Part shown: one piece after another, positions 45,617 to 56,400 of the stretch
Layout: every line of letters begins with the position of its first letter
Position numbering within the stretch: position 1 is the first letter of the stretch
Assembly (NCBI GenBank): GCA_037576215.1
Contig: JBANDB010000012.1
Span: 186,001 to 250,000, forward strand
Direction: 5' to 3'
Length of the DNA: 64,000 nucleotides
Source of the DNA: Armillaria gallica
Taxonomy: Eukaryota > Basidiomycota > Agaricomycetes > Agaricales > Physalacriaceae
Translations under genes and position numbers: made by a program
The notes under the pieces: generated by a model
The model's database searches: none
What the model was told of the DNA's origin: nothing
The model's input: only the letters and a program-made list of their open reading frames with translations

Positions 45617-46889
45617 ATGCCACCCTCTGCGATGGCCCCCGACTTCATCGGAAGCGGGCTCTCCGCTCTAGGCTCAGGATTCATCATCCTCTGCTACGTA
45701 TTCCTCCCGTTGAAGAAACACTATCGACACCTTCTAATTCTCAACTTGCCGATTGCAGGTAAAAGTCAATCTAGCCATTATTGCCAACGTAGATGTTCAT
45801 GGAACTCGCCTAGATTTTATCAATGCTATGGACAATGTAGTATCGTGACTAGTCGTGCTCACTACTGGTCCATTATCTCTGACCGAAGCATGTATCACAA
45901 ATGGTTTTATCGAACATCTATCTGTCCAGGTAACTCAAAACGGTCTGTTTGTTTTTTCGGGGACTAACGGATCACATCTACAGGCGACTGATACATCTAT
46001 CTTCGCAATATCTATGGTCACCATCATGATTGTAACCGCCTCCCATGGGTCTTCATAGTCTGTAAAATCGAAGAAAAATAAGGAACAATTCATTGCTGTG
46101 GTGTGTGGTTGTACATGGGCATTGCCTATTTTAACAAGTAGGCAATATCCTCTGCACTGATTATACCCAAAGCTGCAGGACTGACAATCTTGCAGGCTTC
46201 ACCGCGCTTGGGGAAAATTACTATACTGCCGTGTCCGGTAACTGGTGGTATGACAGTATTTCGCTGTGATCATAATTCTTGCTGATAGACTTTCTCAGCT
46301 GGCTGACGCCCGAGCCTGTTTATGTGCGCTATGTACTGATTCACGGGTAGCGTTTCACATTTATATTCATCGAGATAGGTACCGTCCAATGACTACCTCC
46401 CTCGACTCCTTCTGACATACACACAATGCAGGCCTGTACATGTATTTGTACGTCTATCTACGAAGACTAGTTAAAGCTCTTAACATAGGCTTACCACGGA
46501 CTACAACTCGCTCAAGGATGAACCTGCGCAACGAGTTCCATCATCTCGAACGGTCATTGGAGACTGATGGGCTTCCCAACAAGATAATATGTAACCAACC
46601 CTTGAAACCCTCCTTTGAGACGCAATACCACCCGTCCTCAGTCATCACCCCTCATCCCCATGACCGGCAAAAGTACCTGTCAAAAATATTGCTTCTGAAC
46701 GTGTACCCAATCGCGTACATCGTGCTGTGGATACCTGGGCTCTGTAATCGGCTCGTCGAGGCATCGGGTCACACATCCAGGGTTTTGCAGATCCTGCAGG
46801 CGTCGACGCAGTTTGTCGGGTTTGTCAACGCGCTGACGTACGGGTGGAATGAAATCGTGGCAAAAAACATAAGAGAGATGGTACGGTGA
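45617..46889 (+). pseudogene. Git3/Gpr1-like seven-helix receptor, copy 1, three in-frame stops
   Basis: Six exons (45617-45758, 45814-45929, 45984-46137, 46196-46247, 46299-46378, 46432-46889) sum to 334 codons in phase with normal GT-AG borders. Helix 1 is LSALGSGFIILCYVFLPLKKHYRHLL in style, followed by DFINAMDN, a helix 3 start (ACITNGFIEHLSVQATDTSI), CTWALPILTS, the NWCW loop motif, RFTFIFIEIGLYMYLYVYLR, and helices 6-7 near LLLNVYPIAYIVLW and FVGFVNALTYGWNEIV. In yeasts Git3/Gpr1 receptors sense glucose and signal through a G protein to cAMP. Stops: TGA 45846-45848, TAG 46056-46058, TAG 46348-46350. The last replaces a Trp that is TGG in the tandem copy. Most likely a recent pseudogene. 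Confidence 0.8.
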
Positions 46890-47011
46890 AGTTCATCGTG
46901 ACCTCGGCGGATCAATAGTATTCACGTCATAATTGGGAATTTCGTGTATGCCTATGTCTTGATTTGAGGACAATATTACATTACTTTAATCACTAATCAG
47001 ATTTCGTTGGA

Positions 47012-48108
47012 ATGGCGCTGGTCCTCAGTAACTTCGTGGGAAGTGGTCTTTCCGATCTAGGCTCAGGAATCATCATCCTCTGCCACGCATACGGTATTCG
47101 GCCCGTCGAGGAACCAATAATGAAACCTTCAAGTTTTCAATTTGGCGGTTGCAGGTACGCATCGATCTAGCTACCGGTGCCAACATAGATGTTCACGGAA
47201 CCCACCTACAATTTATCAATACTACGGACAATGTAGTGCCGCCTGTATTGCAAATGGTTTATCGACCAGCTATCTGTCCAGATAACTCCAAACGGTCAGT
47301 TTGTTTTTGAGCCAACCGACACCTACAGGCGACCGAAACATCCGTCTTCAAAATGTCTATAGTCACCATGATAACCACCTATTGCTGTGGTGTGCGCCTG
47401 TATAACGGCCTTTCATATCCTAACAAGTAAGACAATCCGCAGGTTTCATTGTGCTTGGGAAGGAAGTCTTAGGATTACTATACCTCCGTGTCCGGTAACT
47501 GGTGGTATGGCGATACTTCACTATGACCAAAATTCTCACTGATAGATTCCCACACCTGGCTGACACCCAAGCCTGTTGAAGGGCGTTGTGTACTGACTCA
47601 CAGATGGCGTATTAGGTTTATGTTCATCGATCGAGATAGTACGTTCAGATGCCCGTCTCTGTGGAATCCTTCTGACATACACACAATGCAGGCCTGTACA
47701 TATACCTGTTTGTTTATCTGCGAAGACGAGTCAAAGTTCGCAACATGGGCTCTGCACGGATTAAAACTCGCTCAAGGATGAACCTGCGAAACGAGTCCCA
47801 TGATCTTCGGCACTCATCGAAGCCGGGAGATCTACGAGCCGTCCATAATGATACCTTCCTCTCAGACAGAAAATAATCTGTTATCAGCCATAGCCAATAT
47901 ACTCGTCACAGCCAAGACTAGCGAAAGCAATTGTTCACAGAATTGCTCTTGAACGCGTACCCAATCGCTTACTGGATAAACGTAAAATCTGTCATCGGCT
48001 CATTGACGCGATCATGCAGGCATCGACACAGTTTGTTTGGTTTGCCATCGCCCAGACGTAGGGTGGAATGATAGCACGGCGAAAGGCATGAGAGAGATGG
48101 TATGGCGA
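47012..48108 (+). pseudogene. Git3-like receptor, copy 2 (tandem, decayed)
   Basis: Direct tandem duplicate of 45617-46889. It keeps VGSGLSDLGSGIIILC, the dngacaatgtagtg region, the ggtaactggtggtatgg region, and RMNLRNES after the RTR segment (all at 46500-like spacing). It has numerous small insertions, deletions and stops, and lacks a good helix 7. It is more decayed than copy 1. Confidence 0.75.
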
Positions 48109-48464
48109 AGCTCACCGTAACTCATGTCAGATCTGGGATCTTTTCCTCTGTGTCTTTGTTTAATCTTAGTTTCAAGACGTATCATATTGTGAATCTTCCA
48201 CTGTAATCTGGTTTCAATGACATCACAGAAGGTAGGTTTTGGGTAGGTTACCTGACCCACGCAGCTTAGTACCACAGATCACTACTGGAAAATTCGAAGA
48301 AGTAACATGAGTAAACAGATACCATCTATGTCTACCCTTAATAAACTTCTTCCGGAACGCCCATCATCGATAAGCAGCACCAGACTTCCCTCAGTGTTCG
48401 GGTGAGTCTATGGAGCGAAAACGATTTTCATTCAATTAACCCGTTCGTACTAGTACGGTACGTG

Positions 48465-49788
48465 ATGGATCCATCGACAGTCCTTCCAGTGGAGCTCCTC
48501 CAGATGATCTTCCAGGACTATCTATCAAATCGAGAAAAGACATCGCCGCTAGCCTTACCGAATGTAAGTAGCACAACTGGGTCACATCGTTGGCAACCGG
48601 GACATGTGAACTTACCTACAAAAACCTACAGCCTTTTCAGGGACAAAGGCCATGCGGATATCCGCAAACAAGTAAACCCCTATGGTAACCAAACAGCAGC
48701 GAAGACTGATTATCAGTGCCATGAGCAGTCGGACTCAATTTTACACCAAGCGTAGTGCAGTCCTTTGATCTCTCCGATGGGCTCTGGATCCTGGGGCGAG
48801 TAAACAGCGCATGGAGAAAAACCAACCTCTTGTCGAAATTGCTATGGTCCGCAATTCTCATCACTATGTCAAGCTAGGAATCTATTCTCGTTCCAATTCA
48901 AACATACCCATCGAAATCCTCACCGAGATTCTCCACCGATCTGGAGACGCTCCCCTCCATATCTCTCTATCCTTCCCCATTAAAGTCGGACGTGAGAAGC
49001 TATTATCAGATTCCGCGTCTAGATCCTTATTCACGCTGCTCTCCGCGCAAAGTCATCGGTGGCAATGGATGAATCTAACGGCTCCCGCCATCATCTGGGA
49101 AAATTTCGCGCAGATACCTCCTTCCCGCCTCGGGATGCTACGGAGTCTTCACGCAATCGTTCCAAGTGCATCTTTCCTAGTTCAGATTGTCGGTGTCTGC
49201 TTGAGTGTGGTGGATCTCATGATATATTCTCCCTATTTGAATGACCACTATGCTCTACCTCCCGTTCACATTGGGATGCCTTCCTTGCGGTATCTGGACA
49301 TATCATCACCGCATATCAATGTTTTGGAGGCAATAGCAGCTCCTTATCTCCAATCCTTGGAACTCAGAGAATTTGCACCCCAATCTAGTATGCTCTCGTT
49401 CCGTTCAGTCTTTACCGAGGTCATTCAGCAGTCAAACTGTTCAAATTCCTTAACTACATTGAATTTGTATCGGACCTGCGACTGTCGTAATCTTATCGCA
49501 ATGTTTTCCCGCACGTCCTCTATACCACGTTATACTGATTTGAACCGTTCCAAGTCCGTCCATTCTCTAATACCAAATCTGCATACACTATCATACCGGG
49601 ACCCGGGACTTTTGTAGGCCACAGATATCAATCTCATTCTTGACATGATTGAGTCTAGGATCGCTGGGCGGCTGAGAAACGTGTACATTGGCCATGTTGA
49701 CAGGGCAGATACGCAGAAGTGGGAAGGGCGCCTGTTTGCCCTGAATTCTCTGCCGGATGTTCATATTGTAATCTAGCCAGTACGATCA
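48465..49788 (+). pseudogene. F-box / leucine-rich-type protein, decayed
   Basis: The start encodes an F-box-like segment (LPVELLQMIFQDYL) ending at a GTAAGT donor at about 48564. The expected continuation (DGLWILGRVNSAWRKT, LLWSAILIT) lies near 48776-48850 in a different frame. The main body is an open frame from about 48880 to 49615 with family-typical text (SLFTLLSAQSHRWQWMNLTA, MPSLRYLDISS). After an in-frame TAG at 49615-49617 the C-terminus continues in the same frame to 49778 (NLILDMIESRIAGRLR, LNSLPDVHIVI). F-box proteins link substrates to SCF ubiquitin ligases; this family is hugely expanded in Agaricomycetes. The stop plus the frame disagreement indicate a pseudogene. Confidence 0.65.
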
Positions 49789-50263
49789 TGTCTGGGTCGA
49801 TAACATGGTTGGACTGTTGGAAACGCAAGGGAAATTTTCGGTCCACAGTACGTGTATCAATATATATATATATTCGCCTATCGATCTACTATGATGTTGA
49901 TAAAGATGGCTGCCGTCCCATATCCACAGAATAAAGCCTAGGACAAGGCAAGCACTCGAGCCTCCTTGTAAAGTTCACAGGTACTAAATACACCTCCTTC
50001 AATCAGCAGTTTCCGATAACTGTTATCTTCAGGAATTTTTTCTCGCTCAAAGCTCTCACAGAAAAATTCCCTGCAAAATGAACAAGCGAGTATGTAATCA
50101 GGTCAAACACCCTCATTTGTCCGGTCCTGCAAGTCTTTTTCTGAACAAGGACAAAAACACGCGGGACAAGTCACAAAGTAAACAACCCCTCACGTGTGCG
50201 CATTGAAATTCACACGATTCCTGGTCTGAGTGTTTGTCTATCTTCGGAACTTGTCTCTCAAAT
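49789..50263. other. intergenic, upstream of the 50-kb gene
   Basis: Contains an (AT)n run at about 49860-49872 and no coding signature. Confidence 0.4.
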
Positions 50264-51602
50264 ATGACACGAACAAAATTATATCCCGGACTCGACCGCC
50301 CCCCACCGTCTCACATCTCAGAGATCATCCGTGAAGACCACCCACGCGACCAAGAGTATCCAACGCTCGAGGAGCTCTCTGGTGAAGACCTCCTTATTCT
50401 GGACGACCTGAGAAGCTACCGCGAAGAGGTCGAGAGGCTACGCAAGGAAGACGAGGGCCAGAGCCGGCTGCTCCTTGCAGGGATGTTAAGGAAGGAGGAG
50501 ACTTTCTCACGTCTCGAGCTTCTGGATTTCGCGAGAGGGCTGGGGATCGAGGTGGTTGCCGACGATGAGGGTACCGGGACAGCGAGGACACGCAAGCTAA
50601 AGGAGTTAGAGAAGGAAAAGTGAGTCTCTCTGTGTCGTGTGGCGTTTCCGTGAGGGTGGCTGATCATCGTTTCGCTGTAGGGAGCAACGCGAGGCTGTGG
50701 AGCGTGAACGTGATATCGAAGAGGCAAGGAGATCGAGAAAGACGAACAAGAAACCTAGATCTTCGGGACCGCGATGGGACACCTCCCGGTATATCTATCG
50801 AGTCTTATATGTGGCGGTGGCCTGATATTCTGTTACAGCAACGATTCGGAGCTTGACAAAGAACACGAAATATTGCACCAACAGCTGTCTATAGAGTGAG
50901 TTTTCCATTATTGTTGTCTTTACAACCAGGATAAATCCGGCGTTACTAGGCCCGAAGGACGAAAGCGGAAAAAGACACGAGACACGTACATCGAAGGTCT
51001 TGCCGCTGAACAAGACCGGCACTGCAACATCCGTTACGAGGCCCTTGACCCGATCCAGCAGAAAAGGAACAGACAAGACGAAGTCTGTCAAGCCTGCTGT
51101 AGTTCCGTACGTGTATATTCCATCGATACGTCAAAGACCAACAGCTTCTAACGTGTAATTTAGTAAAGCACACGTAGATGGGGAGATCAAGCCCCTTCCC
51201 AAACGTGCAAGACTCGTACCCATCGACAACAGTCCCGAGATTGACACTGATATCGAATTAACACCCCAGAGGAAACGATTCCGTGAATCTCTCACGAAAA
51301 AACCAATCTTTTATCATCCGAATGGTAAGGCGAGGAACCTAAAGACACACGAGAGGAAGTCGTTCCTCCAAGAAGACGAATGGATGGCCTCCGTCACCCC
51401 GATGTCGGTCGAATGCAAGGCATGTGGGTTCAACAACGCTCTCGATTCTCGTAGTTCGAGGGGCTACAATACAACCCTGTGGATGAAGCATAGAACGAGA
51501 TGCCAGGCGATCTATGCGGCATGGCTCAAGAGGAACGGAGAGAGGGACGACACCTTTGATAGTAAAATTGCGGTACCCCATAGTGATATAGAGATGAAAT
51601 AA
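50264..51602 (+). CDS. unknown protein with coiled coil and C-terminal C2HC zinc-binding motif
   Basis: Five exons (50264-50619, 50681-50788, 50839-50895, 50930-51106, 51164-51602) join in phase to 378 aa without stops. The N-terminal 120 aa are highly charged and likely coiled coil (DDLRSYREEVERLRKEDEG). A basic, Ser/Thr-rich middle follows (RSSRKGTDKTKSVK, KPLPKRARLV), probably nuclear. Near the C-terminus is CKAC-x21-H-x3-C (ending LWMKHRTRC), arranged like BED or other short C2HC fingers. Start: the ATG at 50234 is also in frame; I chose 50264 because it begins the charged region. Intron 3 would be only 34 bases, unusually short. The gene lies inside the 20-kb segment between the inverted arms and seems intact. 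DNA or chromatin binding is an inference. Confidence 0.7.
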
Positions 51603-53640
51603 TAGGAATGGAAAGCCAAGCTAGGCTAGTGTCGGAAAATCTCTTTAGCTGCCAACGGGATTCCTGCTGAAGTCATCTCGGAATTTGGAAAGAGCCGGAA
51701 GATGCCATATCGAGCCTGATAGGATTTGGAGCTGTTAGTTCAAGAAGGCGAGAGTTCGTACGCGTGCCGCATGTCCAACGTGTCACTTGAAGGTTACTCT
51801 CTACAATATCAGGCTTAGATATTGTTCTATCACCTTGATGAACTGATACTCTTCGAGATTCAACATCCGCTAGGCGCCAAAGGAAATGCCGGCCCTCAAG
51901 ATGATGGCTTATATCAGCTCCCAAACAAGCGTCGGTGTGGGAGTGTAACTAAGCTGTATGCATGCTGTGCTTATAATGTGATTCGTCTTCTCAGTGATCA
52001 TCATTGACTAGCATTTGATGGCCACCACATTCGAGTGGCAGGAACCGAGCCCTATGCTCTTCGTTTGTCCTCTGCGCACCTTCAGAGATGCCGTTTTCTG
52101 CTTTTATTGTCAGGTTTCGGTCAGAACAGGTGGATGTGAAGCAGACTTGTGTGATTTCGCTCGTATTCAGCATATCCTTCAATGCCGGATCCTTCGAACG
52201 AGGCATCTGTCAATCAGAACAAAAGCTATTCCCATGTTACTAGACAGAAAAATGACAGAAACCTGTCACCTTTGCGATACCTATTTCTTCGACCTTGACT
52301 TTGTTCTTTGATCTCTTCATCAGATTTATGTCAGAACCCGATGGTAGACGACAGCTGTCTCTGCTCATTCCCTGGCTGCGGTGAAATAAATGGACCTTCA
52401 AGTTGGCTATCCATTGGCAGACTTTGTACATTGCCGACCTTTATTTCTACGTTAAGTCCTTTGGCTAACATAGCTATTTCACTCGTCACAAGTAGCATCG
52501 TCAGGCAAGGAGAAACCTTCGCTAAATTCAGACACGAAGACTGGCAGGAACAAACTCCAAACTTTTATAGGCGCCTGTTTCATTTTCCGGTGCCAATTTC
52601 TGCTTCGGTCGTCAGATTTCTGCCAACATGATGATATACCCTTCTTACCCGTTAGTAGATGATGTCTGCCATGCAAATTTACAGCCCTCGCAACGACAGA
52701 TTCTCCCACCGAGACAAATAGCTGTGTCACTCTTTGTCAGTACCAGCTCCAAGGGTAATTCTGCCCTTTTCTCTGGGGATTCAAACCCTGCGAACGGATG
52801 GGCGTCCTTGACCGCTAGAAAACGTGTCACTGAGGGACAGTTAAAAATGGCAACCTTAACATACCATTGAAGTCGTGGTTTGAGAGAATGATCTCCATCG
52901 CACATCCAGCCCAAAACAGAGTGGGACGGCAAGGAGCAGTTATCGTCTCAAGCGGCGCGGTTCAACTCGCGTTACCGCATGCGTGCATCACCCAAAGACC
53001 TTCCTCCTGGCTCAAAGGTCACACCTGACTCTATGAATGCAGATTTAAGCGCGCAACACTGATTGCCTCACCGCCGACTGACTCTACCAAGAACCTCGAC
53101 ATGGGTGGGACGGCGGGGCTTTCCCCAAGAAGGCATCTTGCTACAATGGAGAGAGTAGGATGTGGAGGATACAAGGAATAGAAATAGGATGTGGGCAAAA
53201 GGGAAGATACAACAGAGGGACTGGTGGGGAGCGATGCGGCAACAACGGGAAACGGAGCTAGCTCGAGGTTTATAGAGAAGTAGGGAGCACATATGGAGAT
53301 TACATGCAGTTCCGAGTGTGTAGTCGCTCTGACGCTGCTGATGTTGATGACACTGGATGGTCCCTAGGGACGAGAATGTGCTCAGGCTTCAAGGGCGATC
53401 GGAAGGCCTGTACAACGCAAATATGTGATGGCAGTGTTCATTTCGAAGCTGCAGGATCAGTTCTCCACTGTTTCGGGCTCGAAGCGATGCGTTGCGACCA
53501 GTTTTTCGTAGGAAAGTTGCCCTCACGAAGGGAACCAGCGAATCTGGTACTGAGAGGAAATATTAGACATGAACGGAGAGGACTTCGAAGGGTGTCAAGC
53601 GGAGATAAGCAGGGGTATGGTGCCCGTCGCCATTGAAAGT
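51603..53640. other. no supported gene; contains a repeat shared with 57140-57215
   Basis: Bases 52003-52056 (agcatttgatggccacc...ttcgagtggcagg) match 57148-57200 (agcatttgagggccatt...ttcgagtggcatg). Cys-rich short frames at 52015-52311 and 52645-52932 have no clear domain. The remnant family is unknown. Confidence 0.4.
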
Positions 53641-54380
53641 CTGTATTTGTTCCATTTCGGGTCTTTGCTGACTGTCTCTGCGGCCGAGAATAGAGGAGCG
53701 TCGATGGCGACGTCGCTGGCTAGCCGGTAAATCTTGGAGAAGGCAATATAAATTTTAGGTATAGATTAAAGCATCGAGCGACAAGTGTGACTCACTACTA
53801 TCAACATTGCATGAGTCTTTACGCTTTACGCGTTACCTGCCAATGCCATCGAAACCTTTCCGTGGATGCTGAACCGTGGCCCTGCAGATTTGAGGACGCT
53901 CAAGGACACAGCGCATTACAACTGTTGCTAGCGCCTGCTTAGGCTACACAGACAAATCATTAGCCACAGACCACACAAAAAAAGTGCGTACACACACCCC
54001 TTGACATCATTCTCAAACTTCGTCACTGTAACCATCGGCCTCTCCACCGTCACGGCCCCTGTCTTATCCACCGTTGAAAACAGGGACTTTTGTGCTGCTT
54101 GCAAATCACCATCAAAGGAGACAACACTGGTGAACACAATATCGTACTATTGATCCAAGCTCGTTGTATACAGTCCATTCCATGATACTGGTGGACGCTC
54201 CCATGTTGTAGTCACGGGTCAGAGGGTGTCGTCTTGTAGAGATGGTTATTTGTAAATGGTGTTGGAAGGAAAGTTAGTCTTCGAAGAGTCCTGAAGAGTG
54301 TTCATGACCCAAGTTCAGGCCGAATTCATCCAGCATGATTCAAGTCCAAATCGGCTATACATCTGAGTCAGGTGGACAAC
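53640..54380 (-). other. possible exon of unknown gene at 53928-54137; otherwise empty
   Basis: A minus-strand frame of about 55 ordered residues (FTSVVSFDGDLQAAQKSLF, then KTGAVTVERPMVTVTKFEN) looks protein-like and follows a possible acceptor near 54150. I do not recognise it and could not link further exons. Confidence 0.25.
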
Positions 54381-54434
54381 GAGACCTGCGATACATTGAG
54401 TTCAAACCATGGAGTAAAAATCAGTTTACGACGT

Positions 54435-55921
54435 CATCAGCAAAACCCAGAAGTCGTCTTTCGCGTCTTTTCGGTCTTGCACAAGACCAAAAAGACGGCA
54501 AAGACGGAAAGATCAAGGGTCTTGCCAAAGTAAGGTACATATTCTTGTCAAGAAGGATTTGTCTTGGCACGATCTATCACTGTCTTCGGAAGAGGACGTC
54601 TTCCGGTCTTTTCTTTCTTTCTCCTCGTTTTCCGATGGCTTTGGAGGGTATGGAAACAGTAGTATATTGATTTCTATCTACAACAATGAACTATAGCACG
54701 TAACATTAACACTACTTCCCTTTCCATCTCGGAAATAGAAATGAAGCCATGCTGTAACGAGAGAGATGTTGCAAGAATGGGTGCCCATAGGAAGGATAAG
54801 AACGATGTAATTTCGTGTTGGGAATAGACGTCGGCAGGCACAAAGAACATGTCGGATAGGCTCGAACGAACGTATATTTGTGGTCAGATACGTAGGTGGT
54901 GGTGGTACAAAGCCAAGAAGCGGTAGTAATCAATACGAAAATAGTGCTAGGAATATATCAGTAATGCATTGAATTATCAGAAGAAAACGCACCACAGAAG
55001 GGAGAACAACAGCTAAGCAGCCTAAACGACACAAAATACAATGGTGAATAATTATATGAGAGAGAATGGAAGAACTATGCACCCTCTGGTACGTCCCTTC
55101 CTGGACGGCTGCCATCCTGCTCTTCACAATGGCCCTCTCCTTGGTCTGCACGCATCCACCTACAACTCTCGTCAGTTCAGCAGCGAGTGAAAATGAGCTG
55201 TTGGGTCGTACTGCTTCTTTTCTCACCTGTTGGCAATGACGGCAGCCTGGAAGGAAATGCGAGAATCAGATATAGTCAATTCAATCAGAGACATCCATAC
55301 CTTTGCCCCATATCACCAGTACATGCCCAATAACCCGAGTTGCAGTAAAGTGACGGTGATGCTAAGATTAAAGAGAGAGAGAGAGGAGGAGGGAGGAAAT
55401 AACCATTTCGGACTCCGAGTTAAATTCCAACATGACGTGTTCGTGGCACCACGCGGACATGCCCTGGCGGAGTTTGAAAGAACTTAGAAGATTTTTTGTT
55501 GCTCAAGTTCCGCCATTCCAGGCCATTCCCTGCCATTCCGTGCACATCAGCTAGTGGCTGCACTGCTGTGACGTTGCAACATCGCCATGACAGATGTGCG
55601 TGGGCCTTCAATATTGCAATACCTATAGTATTACTTTAGTTGTGCCATGTACTATTCCTTAGTACACAATCTTTCCATGGACATTGTCTGAGATCCTCAG
55701 CTCATAAATTTATATAACAATACAAGCGTACTATGCCAACTTCAATCTGTAGTATACATGCCAACCGCAAGATCATTAAGAAGACGGCCCCAATTGATAA
55801 GATCAGAAAGCCACAGAAGACTAGTTTGCTAAGACCAAGACTCGATCACCCAAGAAAAAGCGGCAGAAAGAGGGCTAAAAAAGACCAAGACCGGAAAGAG
55901 TAATTCTTGGTTTTGCTGATG
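54435..55921. mobile_element. 1.49-kb non-autonomous DNA transposon
   Basis: Terminal inverted repeats CATCAGCAAAACC(C/A)AGAA at both ends, with subterminal GGTCTTG/CAAGACC motifs repeated on both sides. The uninterrupted host sequence is visible at 58560-58640: gagacctgcgatacattgag and the taccagtag text are adjacent there but 1.5 kb apart here. The flanks share TTACG (54426-54430 and 55923-55927), a possible partial target duplication. No transposase frame was found. Superfamily undecided (hAT-like possible). Confidence 0.8.
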
Positions 55922-55939
55922 GTTACGTACCAGTAGTAA

Positions 55940-56400
55940 TTGTCTATTGTATATTCCCAAGGGATATTGTTAGAACTTGGGTGTTCTCCAAATATTTTTC
56001 TGGCACTGCCACATACTCTTGATGGGAATCGCTGTCGTCATCACCAGCGGTGATGGTGGTTCATCGAAGCATGAAGGAAAAGCAGCCGGTGATAAGAAAG
56101 GGAAAAGAATCCCAGGAATTTGATGAATCTTGCCAAAAAGTTCCCATGGCAAAGCCAGGTAGAATGTGGCGGCAAACACCGTGTTGGATGATCAAAAATC
56201 GGATCCCAGGTTGGTATAATGACCGAAGAAACCTATATTCATAGGACTCAGAATTATCATAGCTCAAATCACCTTGATCTTGTAGTATCATGTTTACTGA
56301 CAGGACATATTGAGAGGCACAGGGTTTCCCCCTCATAACCTTGAAGTCAACTGTCAGTCCGGAGCTGAACAGGACTTTGGTGTTGTGAAGGTTCATCTGT
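55940..56400 (-). pseudogene. unknown gene family N, copy 1 (fragment)
   Basis: Minus strand; exon-like text FYLALPWELFGKIHQIPGIL, then a Pro-rich hydrophobic segment. It is paralogous to 59027-59380. Only the C-terminal part of a probably membrane-associated protein is visible, and the frame is broken before it. Confidence 0.45.

Noticed and set aside
45287..45967. 226-aa open frame as the receptor's real start
   Set aside because: It runs through a pyrimidine-rich leader and then reads through intron 1. The receptor family N-terminus begins at 45617.
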